A stretch of 64,000 nucleotides of DNA from NORP233 sp050186825 (GTDB taxonomy: Bacteria; Planctomycetota; J058), in assembly GCA_050186825.1 (NCBI GenBank), contig JBFWYD010000030.1, positions 56,818-120,817 on the forward strand, in the 5' to 3' direction. The stretch's first letter is position 1; each line of letters starts with the position of its first letter. Below are positions 44,687-54,155 of the stretch, one piece after another. A program made the translations under genes and the position numbers. The notes under the pieces were generated by a model that saw only the letters and a list, made by a program, of their open reading frames with translations, did no database searches and had not been told where the DNA came from.

Positions 44687-44917
44687 ATGGGCGAAGGGCG
44701 GGTCGCTCCGAGCAAGCGGGGCTGCGGGACCGCGCAGGGGGGTCGCGAGTCCACCCCGGTCTCGGAGCTGACGCCCGACCTTCAGCGCCATTGCGCATGG
44801 AACAACGAAGAATAGAGCTGGCCCTGGGCCGCTGGCCCGGGCGCGGTCCCCATGGCCTTGGCCTTGGCTGGAGCCACGGCGTATGCAAGATTCCGAGAAT
44901 CCTTCAGAGGCTCTGAG

Positions 44918-45859
44918 ATGAGCGATACGCGGCTGCGCGAGGCCGAGCGGCGCTGGCGGCAGAGCGGCGCCCCCGAGGACGAGGTCGTGTGGCTCACCGA
45001 GCGGGCGCGCGCGGGGCATCCCCTGCCCTGCGCCGAGCCGCGCCCTGCCCTGCTGGACACGATGCTCGAGCTCGCGGCGCTCTACGCCGCCGATCGAGCC
45101 GGCTTCGTGGTGCGCCTCCGCCGAGAGCTCCAGCGCGCGGGGCCGGTGTGGACGGGCTACTGGGCGCACCTCACCCAGGCGCTCGACCCCGACGGACCCT
45201 TCCGACGGCAGGCGCTCGCGAACCCCCGCAGCAACTACGCGCTCGCCTACGAGCTCGCGGCGCTCGCCACGCCTTTCGGGCAGCCGCTGGCCAAGGCGAT
45301 CCTGCGCGACCTGGCGCCGCGCTACTGGGACCTGTCGCTCGCGGAGGGCCGGATCGTGCGGGTGCTGGGCGCGTCGCTCGACCCCGACCACGACGAGGAC
45401 GCGCTCTCGCTGCTCCTGGACCTGCTCGGCCCCGCCTGGGAGATCGACGACAAGAGCAGGCGCCAGTTCCTGGAGGCGGCCCTGCGCGCGGGGCTCGAGC
45501 GCTGCCGTCCGCACCTGGACGCCTGGCTGGGGAGCTTCTCCGAGGCCCAGCAGGAGGACCTCCAGCGCCTGATCGACCACGTCGCGGCGGCGGGCCCTCC
45601 GCTCCCGGACAGGATCTGGTTCGCCCTCGCGCGGACCGAGCCGCCCGCTCCGCCTGGGTCCCTGGCGCACACCCTGCTCGGGGCGCTGGCCGAGGTCGAC
45701 GCGCTCCACTGCGCGCTGGACGACCTGCTGCAGGCGCCCGAGCTGGGGGGGCGCCTCTCCCGCGACCTGGCCCTGATCGTGCTCGCCGACGCGGCGCGGG
45801 TTGGCTTCCTCCCCGCGCAGCAGGCGCTCTGGGGCCTGGGCCGCGTCGACATCGACTGA
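44918..45859 (+). CDS. Hypothetical helical protein
   Basis: A 313-residue soluble protein, rich in Leu, Ala and Arg, predicted helical throughout. No known motif is recognised. The spacing of amphipathic helices is compatible with a HEAT- or TPR-like solenoid but no clear repeat consensus emerges. ATG 44918 is preceded by AGAGG nine bases upstream; an upstream in-frame start at 44852 would add a non-coding-looking leader. It is convergent with the HlyIII gene, seven bases away. The spacer before it (44687-44917) shows nothing else. Confidence 0.6.
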   Translation: MSDTRLREAERRWRQSGAPEDEVVWLTERARAGHPLPCAEPRPALLDTMLELAALYAADRAGFVVRLRRELQRAGPVWTGYWAHLTQALDPDGPFRRQALANPRSNYALAYELAALATPFGQPLAKAILRDLAPRYWDLSLAEGRIVRVLGASLDPDHDEDALSLLLDLLGPAWEIDDKSRRQFLEAALRAGLERCRPHLDAWLGSFSEAQQEDLQRLIDHVAAAGPPLPDRIWFALARTEPPAPPGSLAHTLLGALAEVDALHCALDDLLQAPELGGRLSRDLALIVLADAARVGFLPAQQALWGLGRVDID

Positions 45860-45866
45860 CGGCGGC

Positions 45867-46613
45867 CTAGCCCTCCTCGCGCTCGACCTCGACCGGGAGG
45901 GCCACCCCCTCCTCCTCGAGCGCGAGCTCCTCCTCGACCCGCAGCCAGGCGCGCCGCCGCACGCCGAGCACGATCCCCCACAGGTAGCACCAGCCGCCGA
46001 ACAGGATCAGGAGGTGCATCACCTCGTGGGCCTCGATCACCCCCGGCCAGGGGTTGGGCGCGCCGAAGGAGTCCAGCACCCCGCCCACCGTCGCCATGCC
46101 GCCCCCGAGCATCAGCCAGCCGGGCTCGCCCAGCGGCCCGTGGCGGCGCGCGGCCTCGAGCCAGAGCGGGAAGCCCGCCCAGCCCATGCCGACGTAGAGC
46201 AGCGGCGAGATCCAGGGCGAGAGCTCGCGCAGGGAGGTCAGCTCGAGGGCGGCCCCACCCAGCGCCAGGGCCCACACCAGGGCCAGGTAACGCGGCTGCC
46301 AGCGGCAGAGCACGGTCATGCTCGAGGTGAAGGCGCCCGCGAGCGCGATCCAGATCGTGGCGTGGTCGAGGTGCCAGAACAGGGCCCGCCCCGGGCCCGC
46401 GGCCAGGCTGTGGTAGGTGGCGCTGGTCACGAGCTGGAGGCCGCACAGGGCCGGGTAGCTGAGCGCGCCTGGACGCGTGGCCTCGGGCCGGCGGCGAAGC
46501 AGCCAGATCACGCCGCAGACCATCCCCAGGCAGCCCAGCGCGTGGCTGAGCGAGCTGAGCGGGTCTTGGAGGCCGAGGAAGGTGACCAGGTCGCGCTGCA
46601 CGGGGGCACGCAT
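45867..46613 (-). CDS. HlyIII/PAQR-family membrane protein
   Basis: A 248-residue protein with seven hydrophobic helices. It carries the PAQR/haemolysin III metal-site motifs in order: SLSHALG in helix 1, SATYHSL and HLDHATIW in helices 2 and 3, and AHEVMHLLILFGG near the C-terminus. The His/Asp/Ser set matches the zinc site of adiponectin receptors, which have hydrolase activity on ceramide; bacterial members are of uncertain function in membrane lipid balance. ATG 46613 is used. The highly acidic C-terminal tail is unusual. Confidence 0.85.
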   Translation of the reverse strand: MRAPVQRDLVTFLGLQDPLSSLSHALGCLGMVCGVIWLLRRRPEATRPGALSYPALCGLQLVTSATYHSLAAGPGRALFWHLDHATIWIALAGAFTSSMTVLCRWQPRYLALVWALALGGAALELTSLRELSPWISPLLYVGMGWAGFPLWLEAARRHGPLGEPGWLMLGGGMATVGGVLDSFGAPNPWPGVIEAHEVMHLLILFGGWCYLWGIVLGVRRRAWLRVEEELALEEEGVALPVEVEREEG

Positions 46614-46796
46614 ATACGAAATTCCTGCGGCGACTTCACGCCCCCTTTGCCGCGACCGGCCAACCTTGACACCTGGGTCGGGTCGCTGGCGTCACCACGC
46701 GACCGAGGGCGTTGGGCTTCGCCCGGCACGGGCTTCGCCTCGCGCCCGAGCGGGTCGAGCGGCGCCCCCGGGCGCCGCGCAGCGAGCGAGAGGGAC

Positions 46797-47318
46797 GTGA
46801 ACACCACCACCACCATCACCGGGACCGAGCCGCGCTCGCACCGCCGCCTGAGGCCGCTCTCCCCGCGCGGGCAGCGCCTCCTGCGCGAGTTGCTGCGCGC
46901 GAACCTCGACGCGGCCGCCGCCTGCTGGCAGGGCCTGCGCTACGCGCAGGACCCCGAGGACGCGGCCCTGGTCGGCGCCTGGGCCAGCGCCCGCTGGCGC
47001 GCCGCGCGCGAACTGGCCTGGATGCTCGAGGCCCACGGCCTCGAGGCCCCCGCCCGCGGGACCCTGCGCGCCGCGCTGGAGCGGCTGCGCTTCCGCCTCT
47101 GGGCGCCCGCGCTGCGCGGCGACCCGGTCCTGGTCCTGCTCGCCATCGACGAGCAGGTGCAGCGCGCCGACGACGCCCTGCGCGCGCTCCGGCCCGAGGC
47201 CCGCGACGAGCTGGCCGCTCGGCTGGGCCGCCTGGCCGCGACCCTCGAGCGCGAGCGCGAGCAGCTCGCCGCCCGGCTGGGCCGCGTCCTCGACGGGGAG
47301 CCCGCCGCCGTCGGCTAG
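46797..47318 (+). CDS. Small helical protein, possibly DUF2383/ferritin-like
   Basis: A 173-residue all-helical protein. Residues about 25-125 show two long helical pairs with an aromatic and acidic pattern (LLRANLDAAAACWQGL, then ARWRAARELAWML) that resembles the DUF2383/PA2169 four-helix-bundle group, but the match is weak. The start is GTG 46797 with GAGAGG just upstream; earlier frame lies in the opposing gene. The 180-base spacer before it contains a perfect TTGACA (46666-46671) but no good -10 partner. Confidence 0.55.
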   Translation: MNTTTTITGTEPRSHRRLRPLSPRGQRLLRELLRANLDAAAACWQGLRYAQDPEDAALVGAWASARWRAARELAWMLEAHGLEAPARGTLRAALERLRFRLWAPALRGDPVLVLLAIDEQVQRADDALRALRPEARDELAARLGRLAATLEREREQLAARLGRVLDGEPAAVG

Positions 47319-47369
47319 GCGCGCCGCTGACGCGCCGCGCGGCCCGGGCGGCATGGCAACCTGTCGCGC

Positions 47370-48281
47370 GTGGCGGTCCTCGAGGCGAGCTCGGTGGTCA
47401 AGCGCTACGGCGAGCTCCTCGCCGTGGACGGGGTCTCCTTCGCCGTCGAGCCGGGTGAGTGCTTCGGGCTGCTCGGCCCCAACGGCGCGGGCAAGACCAC
47501 GCTGTTCAAGATGATCACGGGCCTGGCGCGCCGCAGCGGCGGCGAGCTGCGCGTGTTCGGCCTCGACCCCGACCGAGACGCCGAGCGGATCAAGGCCCGG
47601 CTGGGGGTCGTCGGCCAGGAGGACAGCCTCGACCCCGACCTCGACGTGTGGGGCAACCTCGTCGTCTACGGGCGCTACTTCGGGCTGACCGGACCCGAGC
47701 ACGAGGCGCGCAGCCGCGAGCTGCTCGAGTTCCTGGGGCTGAGCCAGAAGCTGCACGTGCCGATCATGGCGCTCTCGGGCGGGATGAAGCGGCGCCTGAT
47801 GATCGTGCGCGCGCTGCTCAACCGCCCGGAGCTGCTGCTCCTCGACGAGCCGACCACGGGCCTCGACCCGCAGATCCGCCACGCGATCTGGAAGGCCGTG
47901 CGCCAGCTCAAGGAGCAAGGGCTGACGATCCTCTTGACCACGCACTACATGGAGGAGGCGGCCCAGCTCTGCGACCGGGTGGGGATCGTCGACCACGGCC
48001 AGCGCATCGCCCTCGGCGCGCCCGTCGAGCTGATCCGCGCGCACCTCCCCGCCTACGTGCTCGAGCTCCCCGCGGCCGCCCAGGAGGGCGAGCGCTGGCG
48101 CGAGGTGCTCGGCGCCGAGGCGCTGCTCCAGGAGCACGGTGACCGGGCCTACGCCTTCCACGCCGACGAGGCCCGCCTGCGCGGCTGGCTGGCGGAGCTC
48201 TCGCTGCACGGGGCGCTCCTGCGCCCCACCTCGCTCGAGGACGTGTTCCTCGAGCTGACCGGGAGGAGCCTGCGTGACTGA
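47370..48281 (+). CDS. ABC-2-type transporter ATP-binding protein
   Basis: A 303-residue ABC ATPase of the drug/polysaccharide exporter (DrrA/NodI-like) group. Walker A is GPNGAGKTT, the signature LSGGMKRRL, Walker B LLLLDEPTTGLD, and the switch His lies in LTTHYMEEA. It energises the permease encoded by the next gene, which it overlaps by eight bases. A GTG at 47370 is the start. The substrate is unknown; NodIJ-like pairs export lipo-oligosaccharides or drugs. Confidence 0.93.
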   Translation: MAVLEASSVVKRYGELLAVDGVSFAVEPGECFGLLGPNGAGKTTLFKMITGLARRSGGELRVFGLDPDRDAERIKARLGVVGQEDSLDPDLDVWGNLVVYGRYFGLTGPEHEARSRELLEFLGLSQKLHVPIMALSGGMKRRLMIVRALLNRPELLLLDEPTTGLDPQIRHAIWKAVRQLKEQGLTILLTTHYMEEAAQLCDRVGIVDHGQRIALGAPVELIRAHLPAYVLELPAAAQEGERWREVLGAEALLQEHGDRAYAFHADEARLRGWLAELSLHGALLRPTSLEDVFLELTGRSLRD

Positions 48282-49104
48282 GCGCGAGGAGCCCCTGCGC
48301 GGCGCCCTGCCGCCGCCGCGCGCGGCGCGTGTGCTCGCGGTCGTCCGCCGGCACTGGGTGGTCTACGCCTCGACCTTCGTGGCCAACGCCATGCCTGCCT
48401 TCTTCGAGCCGGTCCTGTTCCTGCTCGCGATCGGGATCGGGCTCGGCGCCTACGTGCAGGGCGGGATGGACGGGCTCCCCGTCGGCGCCTACATGGGGCC
48501 GGGCGCCCTGGCCATGACGGCCATGTTCACGGCCGCCTACGAGACCACCTACGGGACCTTCGTGCGCCTCGTCTACCAGAAGACCTACGACGGGATGCTC
48601 GCCACGCCGCTCACGCCCGACGACGTGTTCCTGGGCGAGGTGCTGTGGTGCGGCTGCAAGGGCGTGCTGTTCTCGAGCTGCGTGCTGCTGGTCTACCTGG
48701 GCTTCGCCCTGGCCACGGGCTGGTGGCGCCACCTGAACCCCTGGACCCTGCCGCTGCTGCCCCTGGTCGGCGGCTGCTGCTCGCTCCTGTTCGGCGGGCT
48801 CGGGCTGCACATGGCGGCCGTGACCCGGAACATGAACAACTTCGCCTTCTTCTTCTCGGGCTGCCTGAGCCCCATGTCGCTGTTCTCGGGGATGGTCTTC
48901 CCGGTGGCCGACCTGCCCGCGGGCCTGCGCGAGCTGGCCTACGCGCTGCCCCTGTTCCACGTGACCGAGCTCAACCGGCTGCTGATGTTCGGGCCCGCGC
49001 GCTGCGTCTCCTTCGTGTGGCTCTGCCCGCTCTACCTCCTGGTCGTGACCGCGCTCCTGGTCTGGAGCGGGGTGCGCCTGATGCGCCGGCGGATCATCCA
49101 GTAG
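48274..49104 (+). CDS. ABC-2-type transporter permease (NodJ-like)
   Basis: A 276-residue inner-membrane protein with six hydrophobic segments typical of ABC-2 permeases, including the FFFSGCLSPMSLFSGMVFPV segment and the following ELAYALPLFHVTEL. It forms the channel of the exporter with the preceding ATPase; the eight-base overlap supports coupled translation. The stop is followed four bases later by a long inverted repeat shared with the convergent kinase gene. Confidence 0.9.
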   Translation: MTEREEPLRGALPPPRAARVLAVVRRHWVVYASTFVANAMPAFFEPVLFLLAIGIGLGAYVQGGMDGLPVGAYMGPGALAMTAMFTAAYETTYGTFVRLVYQKTYDGMLATPLTPDDVFLGEVLWCGCKGVLFSSCVLLVYLGFALATGWWRHLNPWTLPLLPLVGGCCSLLFGGLGLHMAAVTRNMNNFAFFFSGCLSPMSLFSGMVFPVADLPAGLRELAYALPLFHVTELNRLLMFGPARCVSFVWLCPLYLLVVTALLVWSGVRLMRRRIIQ

Positions 49105-49107
49105 CGC

Positions 49108-49185
49108 CTAGACGCTATGGGGGCCGCTCAGCCGGACCAGCCTGACGGCTGGGTCCGACGCTTCGGCGGCCCCCATAGCGTCTAG
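49108..49185. terminator. Bidirectional 20-bp hairpin between convergent genes
   Basis: Perfect arms at 49108-49127 and 49166-49185. The right arm contains the TAG of the minus-strand kinase gene and the left arm lies four bases after the permease stop. Confidence 0.75.
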
Positions 49186-51314
49186 CGCGCGGCGGCGTCG
49201 GCCGCTGGGCCCAGCCAGAGCTCGATGCCGTGCTTGCAGGAGAGGAGCAGCCAGCGCCCGTCCGCCGAGCAGCACACCCCGAACAAGGCCCCCTCGTGGG
49301 TGACCTCGCGCAGCGGCCGGCCCGTGGTGGTGTCCCACACGTTGAGCTCGCCCTCCTCGTCGCCGTCGCCGCGCGTGACGCTGACCAGGCGCCCCTGCCA
49401 GGGGGCGAGCCCCCGCAGCGGGTGGATGTGCGCCCGCTTCACCCCCGAGGCCGCGCCGCCGGTCCCCAGCGCGCGCGGACCGACCAGGGTCAGCACGGGC
49501 TCCGAGCCCTTGCCCACGCGGTAGGCGGAGATCCGCCCGGCGTTGTCGCCGACCGCCAGCAGGTCGGGGCCGAGGAAGCAGGCCGCGCCCGGCCGGCTCA
49601 TGTGCTCGTAGGAGGTCGCGCGCAGCTCGAGGCGCAGGTCCCACACCAGGATCGACTTCGGGCCCAGCAGGGTCTGGGGCCCGCCGTTGGCGTCGCAGCC
49701 GACCGCGAGCAGGGCGCCGTCCGGCGAGAAGGCGAGCACCTTCACCTCGCCGGGCAGGGGCCCGATCTTCTGGGCGACCTGATGGCTGGCGGCGTCCAGC
49801 ACGCAGGCCTCGCTGGCGCGCCCGAGGGCCACGTGCTTGCCCTGAGGGCCGCAGGCCACCAGGCCGGGGCGCTGCTCATCGCCCAGCGCGGTCGACCAGC
49901 CGGCCCCGTTGGGTGACAGCGGCCGCCCCGCCGCCCGGTCGCCGTCGAGCCCGACCACGAAGTCGTTGGCGATGTCCACCGCCACCCGCGCCCCCGGGAT
50001 CGCCACCGGCGGCAGGGGGGTCGGGGTCGCGCCGAGCTTCCAGCGCAGGAGCTCGCCCCCGAAGGCGGCCGCGACCGCGCCGTCCGGGGCGAAGTCGAAG
50101 CCGGCGGGCTGGAGGCCCTCGCTGCGGCGGAGCAGGGTCACGGGAAAGAAGCGCTGGGCCTCCTCGCGCACGGCCTCGGCGGCGGCGCGGTCGGGGTGGC
50201 GCGGGTTCGCGCGCAGCCAGGCCGCGGCCGCCTCGTGCCGCGCGCGCGGGGCCGTAAGCCGGCGCGCGCGCTCCAGCGCGGCGCGCGCGGCCTCGACCTC
50301 GGAGCCGCTCAGCGCGGGCTCCGCGGACGGGGTCGGATCGGCAGGGCTCGCGACGGAGGTGGGCTCGGGCGCCGGGCGGCCGCGGCCGGCCGCGAGCGCG
50401 GCCCCCCCGCCCGCGAGCCCGAGCAGCGCCAGCCCTGTCAGGAGCGCGAGCGCGCGCTGCCCGCGCCGGCTCAGGCCGCCGCCCGCCTGCAGGGTCTGGA
50501 GCGCGTCGCCGAGCTCGCCGGCGCGCTGATAGCGGTCCTCGGGCCTCTCGGCGAGGGCGCGCTCCAGCACGCGGTCCAGCCCGACCGGGAGGCGCGCGTT
50601 CACGTCGCTCGCCCGCGGGGGCGGGCAGAGCGCGGGGATCTGGTCCAGCTCGCCGAGCACCAGCCCGCTCGTGAGCTCGAGCACGATCAGGCCCAGCGAG
50701 AACACGTCGGCCGCCGGGGTGGGGCGCTTGCCGCTGACCTGCTCCGGGGCCATGTAGAGCGGGGTCCCGACCATGGCCCCGGTCTGGGTCAGGCGCGAGT
50801 CGGAGTCGAGCGCGAAGGCGATCCCAAGGTCCAGCACGACCGGCGCGCCGTCGGGGCGCACGATCACGTTGTTGGGCTTCAGGTCGCGGTGCACGATCCC
50901 CACCGCGTGCAGCGCGTCGACCCCGCGGCACACCGCGGCCAGGACCTCCAGCTTGGCCTCGAGCTCGTGGTCGCCGCTCGCCCACTGGTCGAGGGTCTCG
51001 CCCTCGACGTGGTCCATGGCGTAGTAGCAGAGCCCGTCGAGGGTCTGGCCGATCTCGTGGATCGCGATCACGTTCGGGTGGCGGACCCGCGCCAGGTGCT
51101 GGGTCTCGCGGTAGAAGCGCTCCAGCCGGGCGCCCGTGGCCCGCCCCGAGAGGACCTTGATCGCCCGGCGCGTCCCCAGCTCCTGGTGCACGCCCTCGAA
51201 CACGGCCCCCATCCCCCCGCGCCCGAGCAGGCGCGTGACCCGGTAGGGCCCGAGCTGGGAGGGTCCCGTCACGAGGGCTCCGTTCACCACGCCGGAGGCG
51301 CGGCGGACCCCCAT
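49182..51314 (-). CDS. Transmembrane Ser/Thr kinase with C-terminal WD40-like domain
   Basis: A 710-residue protein. The kinase domain (about 20-280) has GRGGMGAVF, AIKV, HRDLKPNN and APE; DFG is replaced by DLG, which retains the metal-binding Asp, so activity is likely. A membrane helix (LALLTGLALLGLAGGGAALAAG, near 293-314) is followed by a short linker and about 350 residues of WD40/beta-propeller character (LAFSPDGALLAVG, VWDLRLELRA, NVWDTTTGRPL). The external propeller presumably senses or binds a partner. ATG 51314 has GAGG about seven bases upstream. It is divergent from waaF. Confidence 0.88.
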   Translation of the reverse strand: MGVRRASGVVNGALVTGPSQLGPYRVTRLLGRGGMGAVFEGVHQELGTRRAIKVLSGRATGARLERFYRETQHLARVRHPNVIAIHEIGQTLDGLCYYAMDHVEGETLDQWASGDHELEAKLEVLAAVCRGVDALHAVGIVHRDLKPNNVIVRPDGAPVVLDLGIAFALDSDSRLTQTGAMVGTPLYMAPEQVSGKRPTPAADVFSLGLIVLELTSGLVLGELDQIPALCPPPRASDVNARLPVGLDRVLERALAERPEDRYQRAGELGDALQTLQAGGGLSRRGQRALALLTGLALLGLAGGGAALAAGRGRPAPEPTSVASPADPTPSAEPALSGSEVEAARAALERARRLTAPRARHEAAAAWLRANPRHPDRAAAEAVREEAQRFFPVTLLRRSEGLQPAGFDFAPDGAVAAAFGGELLRWKLGATPTPLPPVAIPGARVAVDIANDFVVGLDGDRAAGRPLSPNGAGWSTALGDEQRPGLVACGPQGKHVALGRASEACVLDAASHQVAQKIGPLPGEVKVLAFSPDGALLAVGCDANGGPQTLLGPKSILVWDLRLELRATSYEHMSRPGAACFLGPDLLAVGDNAGRISAYRVGKGSEPVLTLVGPRALGTGGAASGVKRAHIHPLRGLAPWQGRLVSVTRGDGDEEGELNVWDTTTGRPLREVTHEGALFGVCCSADGRWLLLSCKHGIELWLGPAADAAAR

Positions 51315-51343
51315 TCTGTCCTCGCGCCCGGGATAATCCCAAC

Positions 51344-52411
51344 GTGGTCGACCTCCCCTCCCTCCGCCGGGTCTACGTCCGCCTGCCCAACTGGGTCGGG
51401 GACGTCGTGCTCGCGACGCCTGCCCTGCGCGCCCTGCGCCGCGCCGCGCCCCAGGCCGAGGTGGTGGCCCACGCCCCGGGCGTCGCTTTGCGGCTGCTCG
51501 AGCCCGAGGGCCTGTTCGACCGCGCGCTGCCGCTCCTCAAGAGAGGCGGGCCGCTCTGGCCGCTGCGCGAGGGGAGGCGCGTCCGGCGCGAGGTCGGGCC
51601 GCTCGACCTGGCCGTGCTCCTCCCCAACAGCGTCTCCGCGGCGCTGGTCGCCGCGGCGGCGGGCGCGCCGGCGCGGCTGGGCTACCGGCTGAACGGGCGC
51701 GGCGCGCTCCTGACCCACGGGCCGCGGGTCGCCGTCCGCGGCCTGCTCCGCCCGATCCCGATGGTCGACTACTACCTCGACCTCCTCGCGGAGATCGGCG
51801 TCGAGACGAGCGCGGAGCCGCGCCGCCCGACCCTGAGCGTCACGCCCGCGGCCCGCGACGCCGCCGAGTCCTTCCTGACCCGGCTGCGCGCCAACGCCCC
51901 CTCGCAGCGGCGCTGGGCGCTCAACCTGGGGGGGAGCTGGGAGACCAAGCGCTGGGTGCCCCAGCACGCCGGGCGACTGGTGCGCCTGCTGCGACGCGCC
52001 GGGATCACCCCGATCCTCCTGCGCGGGCCGGACGAGGCCGAGCTCGCGGAGGCCGTGTGCGCCGCCGCCGGCGAGCGGGTGCCGGGCGCCGACGAGGTCG
52101 TGGGGCTGGGCGAGCTGTGCGCGGTGCTCGAGCGCTGCGAGCTCCTGATCACCAGCGACTCGGGCCCGCGCCACTTCGGGGTCGCGGCCGGGATCCCCGT
52201 GCTGGTGCTGATCGGCTCGACGCACCCTGGCTACACGGCCGTGGACTACCCGCCCCTCGACGTCGTCTCGGAGCGGGTGGACTGCTGGCCCTGCCACCTC
52301 AAGACCTGCCCGCTCGACTTCCGCTGCATGCGCGCGCTCACCGCCGAGCGCGTGCTGGCGGCGGCCGAGGCCCACCTCTCCCGCGAGCGCGTCAGCGGGT
52401 GGGCCGCGTGA
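51344..52411 (+). CDS. waaF: Lipopolysaccharide heptosyltransferase II-like (GT9)
   Basis: A 355-residue glycosyltransferase family 9 enzyme. It begins with the typical RLPNWVGDVVLATPALRAL and has the NLGGSWETKRW and TSDSGPRHFGVAAG donor-site blocks, then IGSTHPGYT and a cysteine-rich C-terminal segment (CWPCHLKTCPLD). WaaF adds the second heptose to the LPS inner core at the cytoplasmic face of the inner membrane, which implies an LPS-containing outer membrane. Its stop overlaps the next start (GTGA). GTG 51344 is the start. Confidence 0.88.
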   Translation: MVDLPSLRRVYVRLPNWVGDVVLATPALRALRRAAPQAEVVAHAPGVALRLLEPEGLFDRALPLLKRGGPLWPLREGRRVRREVGPLDLAVLLPNSVSAALVAAAAGAPARLGYRLNGRGALLTHGPRVAVRGLLRPIPMVDYYLDLLAEIGVETSAEPRRPTLSVTPAARDAAESFLTRLRANAPSQRRWALNLGGSWETKRWVPQHAGRLVRLLRRAGITPILLRGPDEAELAEAVCAAAGERVPGADEVVGLGELCAVLERCELLITSDSGPRHFGVAAGIPVLVLIGSTHPGYTAVDYPPLDVVSERVDCWPCHLKTCPLDFRCMRALTAERVLAAAEAHLSRERVSGWAA

Positions 52412-53436
52412 GCCAGGGTCAGGAGCGACGCAAGGCGATCCTGGCCGCGGCGGCCCGCGACCGCGAGCTGCTGCGCAACGTCCCCGCCGTGGTCGCGGCC
52501 GGCTTCGGCGTGCTCCCGCTCCGGCGCCAGGGCGACGTCCTGACCGTGGCCTGCCTGCCGCAGGCCAACCGGGCCGCGCTGCGCCTGCTGCGCGAGGTGC
52601 TCGAGCTCGAGGTGGTGGCCACGCCCTTCGAGGACCACCTCCTGCGCGAGGCCATCGAGGGCGCCTACTTCGGGGACGACGAGCCGGTCAACTTCCCCAC
52701 CTTCCGCGCGCCCGACTTCCTCGAGGACCGCGAGAGCGCGCAGCTCCTGCGCCAGCAGAAGGTCGAGCGCCTGGGCCCCGCCAGCTGCGAGCTGCCCCCG
52801 GGAGAGCTCGTGCTCGCGACGCTGACCTTCCGCACCCGCCTGCGCAACCTCGACCTCCCGACCCCGGGCGGCGCGCTCCCCGACCGGGAGCGGACCCAGG
52901 TCCACCTGGGGGAGCTCACCCTCCCCTGGCGGACGGGGGCCGCCGCCCCCGAGGTGTTCCGGGAGGACGGCGAGCTCCCGCAGGGGACACGGCTCGTGCT
53001 CGCGCAGTACCGCTTCGCGGAGTACCGCCACCTCCCGCGCGGCGCGCGGGTGGACGACCACAACGTCGCCGCGGACTTCGTGACCCGCTTCCCCTTCGTG
53101 ATCCACCCCACCGAGGTCCAGGTCCTCGGCGTGAGCGACGCTGGCGAGCTGCGGCTCCACGTCTACGATCACGAGGAGCGCTTCGGTCCAGGGCGGCCGG
53201 GGCGCACGGCGCTCGACTACCACTTCCTGTCCTACGGGAACCGCATGCATCGCCGGATCGACATCGTCGTGCACGAGGTGCTGCGCCGCGGCAGGGCCGA
53301 GCTCGAGGTGCGCCCCGGGGCCTGCCCCTGGGGCGCGCTCGAGCTGTCGCGCTGGTTGGGAGTGGAGCAACCCCCGGACGAAGAGATGACCCCCGCGCGC
53401 CCGAGCTGCGCCCGCGGGGGAGGAGGGACCCCGTGA
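52408..53436 (+). CDS. Protein with N-terminal MshEN-like domain, function unknown
   Basis: A 342-residue protein. Residues about 22-95 resemble the MshEN/GspE N-terminal domain (VPAVVAAGFGVLPL, TVACLPQANRAALRLL, LREAIEGAYFG), a c-di-GMP-binding fold in some type II secretion and pilus ATPases. No ATPase follows; the rest (about 130-330) is an unrecognised domain rich in beta segments. GTG 52408 overlaps the waaF stop, and its own stop overlaps the next gene, so all three are translationally coupled. The role is unknown; a c-di-GMP or pilus link is only inference. Confidence 0.65.
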   Translation: MSQGQERRKAILAAAARDRELLRNVPAVVAAGFGVLPLRRQGDVLTVACLPQANRAALRLLREVLELEVVATPFEDHLLREAIEGAYFGDDEPVNFPTFRAPDFLEDRESAQLLRQQKVERLGPASCELPPGELVLATLTFRTRLRNLDLPTPGGALPDRERTQVHLGELTLPWRTGAAAPEVFREDGELPQGTRLVLAQYRFAEYRHLPRGARVDDHNVAADFVTRFPFVIHPTEVQVLGVSDAGELRLHVYDHEERFGPGRPGRTALDYHFLSYGNRMHRRIDIVVHEVLRRGRAELEVRPGACPWGALELSRWLGVEQPPDEEMTPARPSCARGGGGTP

Positions 53437-54071
53437 ACGAACCCGTTGGCGGCCAGAAGCAGCCAGAGTTCAAGCTCCATCGTTCGGCGCCCGCCGCCCA
53501 GGCCGAAGGCGGCTCCTCCCCGATCCTGGTCGTGGTGATGCTCGTGCTCCTGGGGGTCGGCGGCTTCGCTGGCTACAAGGTCATGAACAGGAAGGACGCG
53601 GCCCCCAGCCCGAGCCCGAGCGCCGCGGCCCCGAGCCCGAGCATCGCGCCCGAGGACGTGGTGGAGGTGCCCGACGAGGTGTGGGCGCGCATCGAGTTCC
53701 TGGTCAACGAGGGCAACCTCGACCGCGCCATCGACGAGACCCAGCAGAAGCTGGACCTCTACCCGAACCCGGCGCTCCAGGCCAAGCTCGCGGCGCTCAA
53801 GGCGCAGCGCGACGGGGCGCCCGCGCGCCCGGTCAAGGACCTCCTCAAGGACGCGCTGGCCGCTGGCAAGGAGCGGAACTGGCCGCAGGTCAACACGCTC
53901 GCCACCCAGGTCCTGACCCAGGACGACAAGAACGCGACGGCCTACCTCCTGCGCGCCCAGGCCCGGGGCGAGATGGGCGACAAGCTCGCCGCCCAGGGCG
54001 ACCTCGAGGCGGCGAAGACCTGCGGGGCCGACTTGGGTCAAGTCGAGGCCCTCCAGCAGCGCTACCGCTAG
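53433..54071 (+). CDS. Single-pass membrane protein with TPR-like domain
   Basis: A 212-residue protein: a hydrophilic N-terminus, one membrane helix (ILVVVMLVLLGVGGFAGYKV, residues about 31-50), a PSPS-rich linker, then two to three TPR-like helical pairs (WARIEFLVNEGNLDRAIDE, TAYLLRAQARGEMG). The periplasmic TPR part probably mediates protein contact. GTG 53433 overlaps the stop of the MshEN-like gene. No catalytic motif is present. Confidence 0.75.
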   Translation: MNEPVGGQKQPEFKLHRSAPAAQAEGGSSPILVVVMLVLLGVGGFAGYKVMNRKDAAPSPSPSAAAPSPSIAPEDVVEVPDEVWARIEFLVNEGNLDRAIDETQQKLDLYPNPALQAKLAALKAQRDGAPARPVKDLLKDALAAGKERNWPQVNTLATQVLTQDDKNATAYLLRAQARGEMGDKLAAQGDLEAAKTCGADLGQVEALQQRYR

Positions 54072-54155
54072 TCCCGGGGGGGTCCCGCCCAGGGATGGGG
54101 GCAAGGGCTTCGGTCCTGGCTCCGCCGGCCCAGGCTCGCTAGGCTAAGTCTCGGA

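Noticed and set aside
46666..46671. A sigma-70 promoter with perfect TTGACA
   Set aside because: No acceptable -10 hexamer lies 16-18 bases downstream; one box alone is not enough in this DNA.
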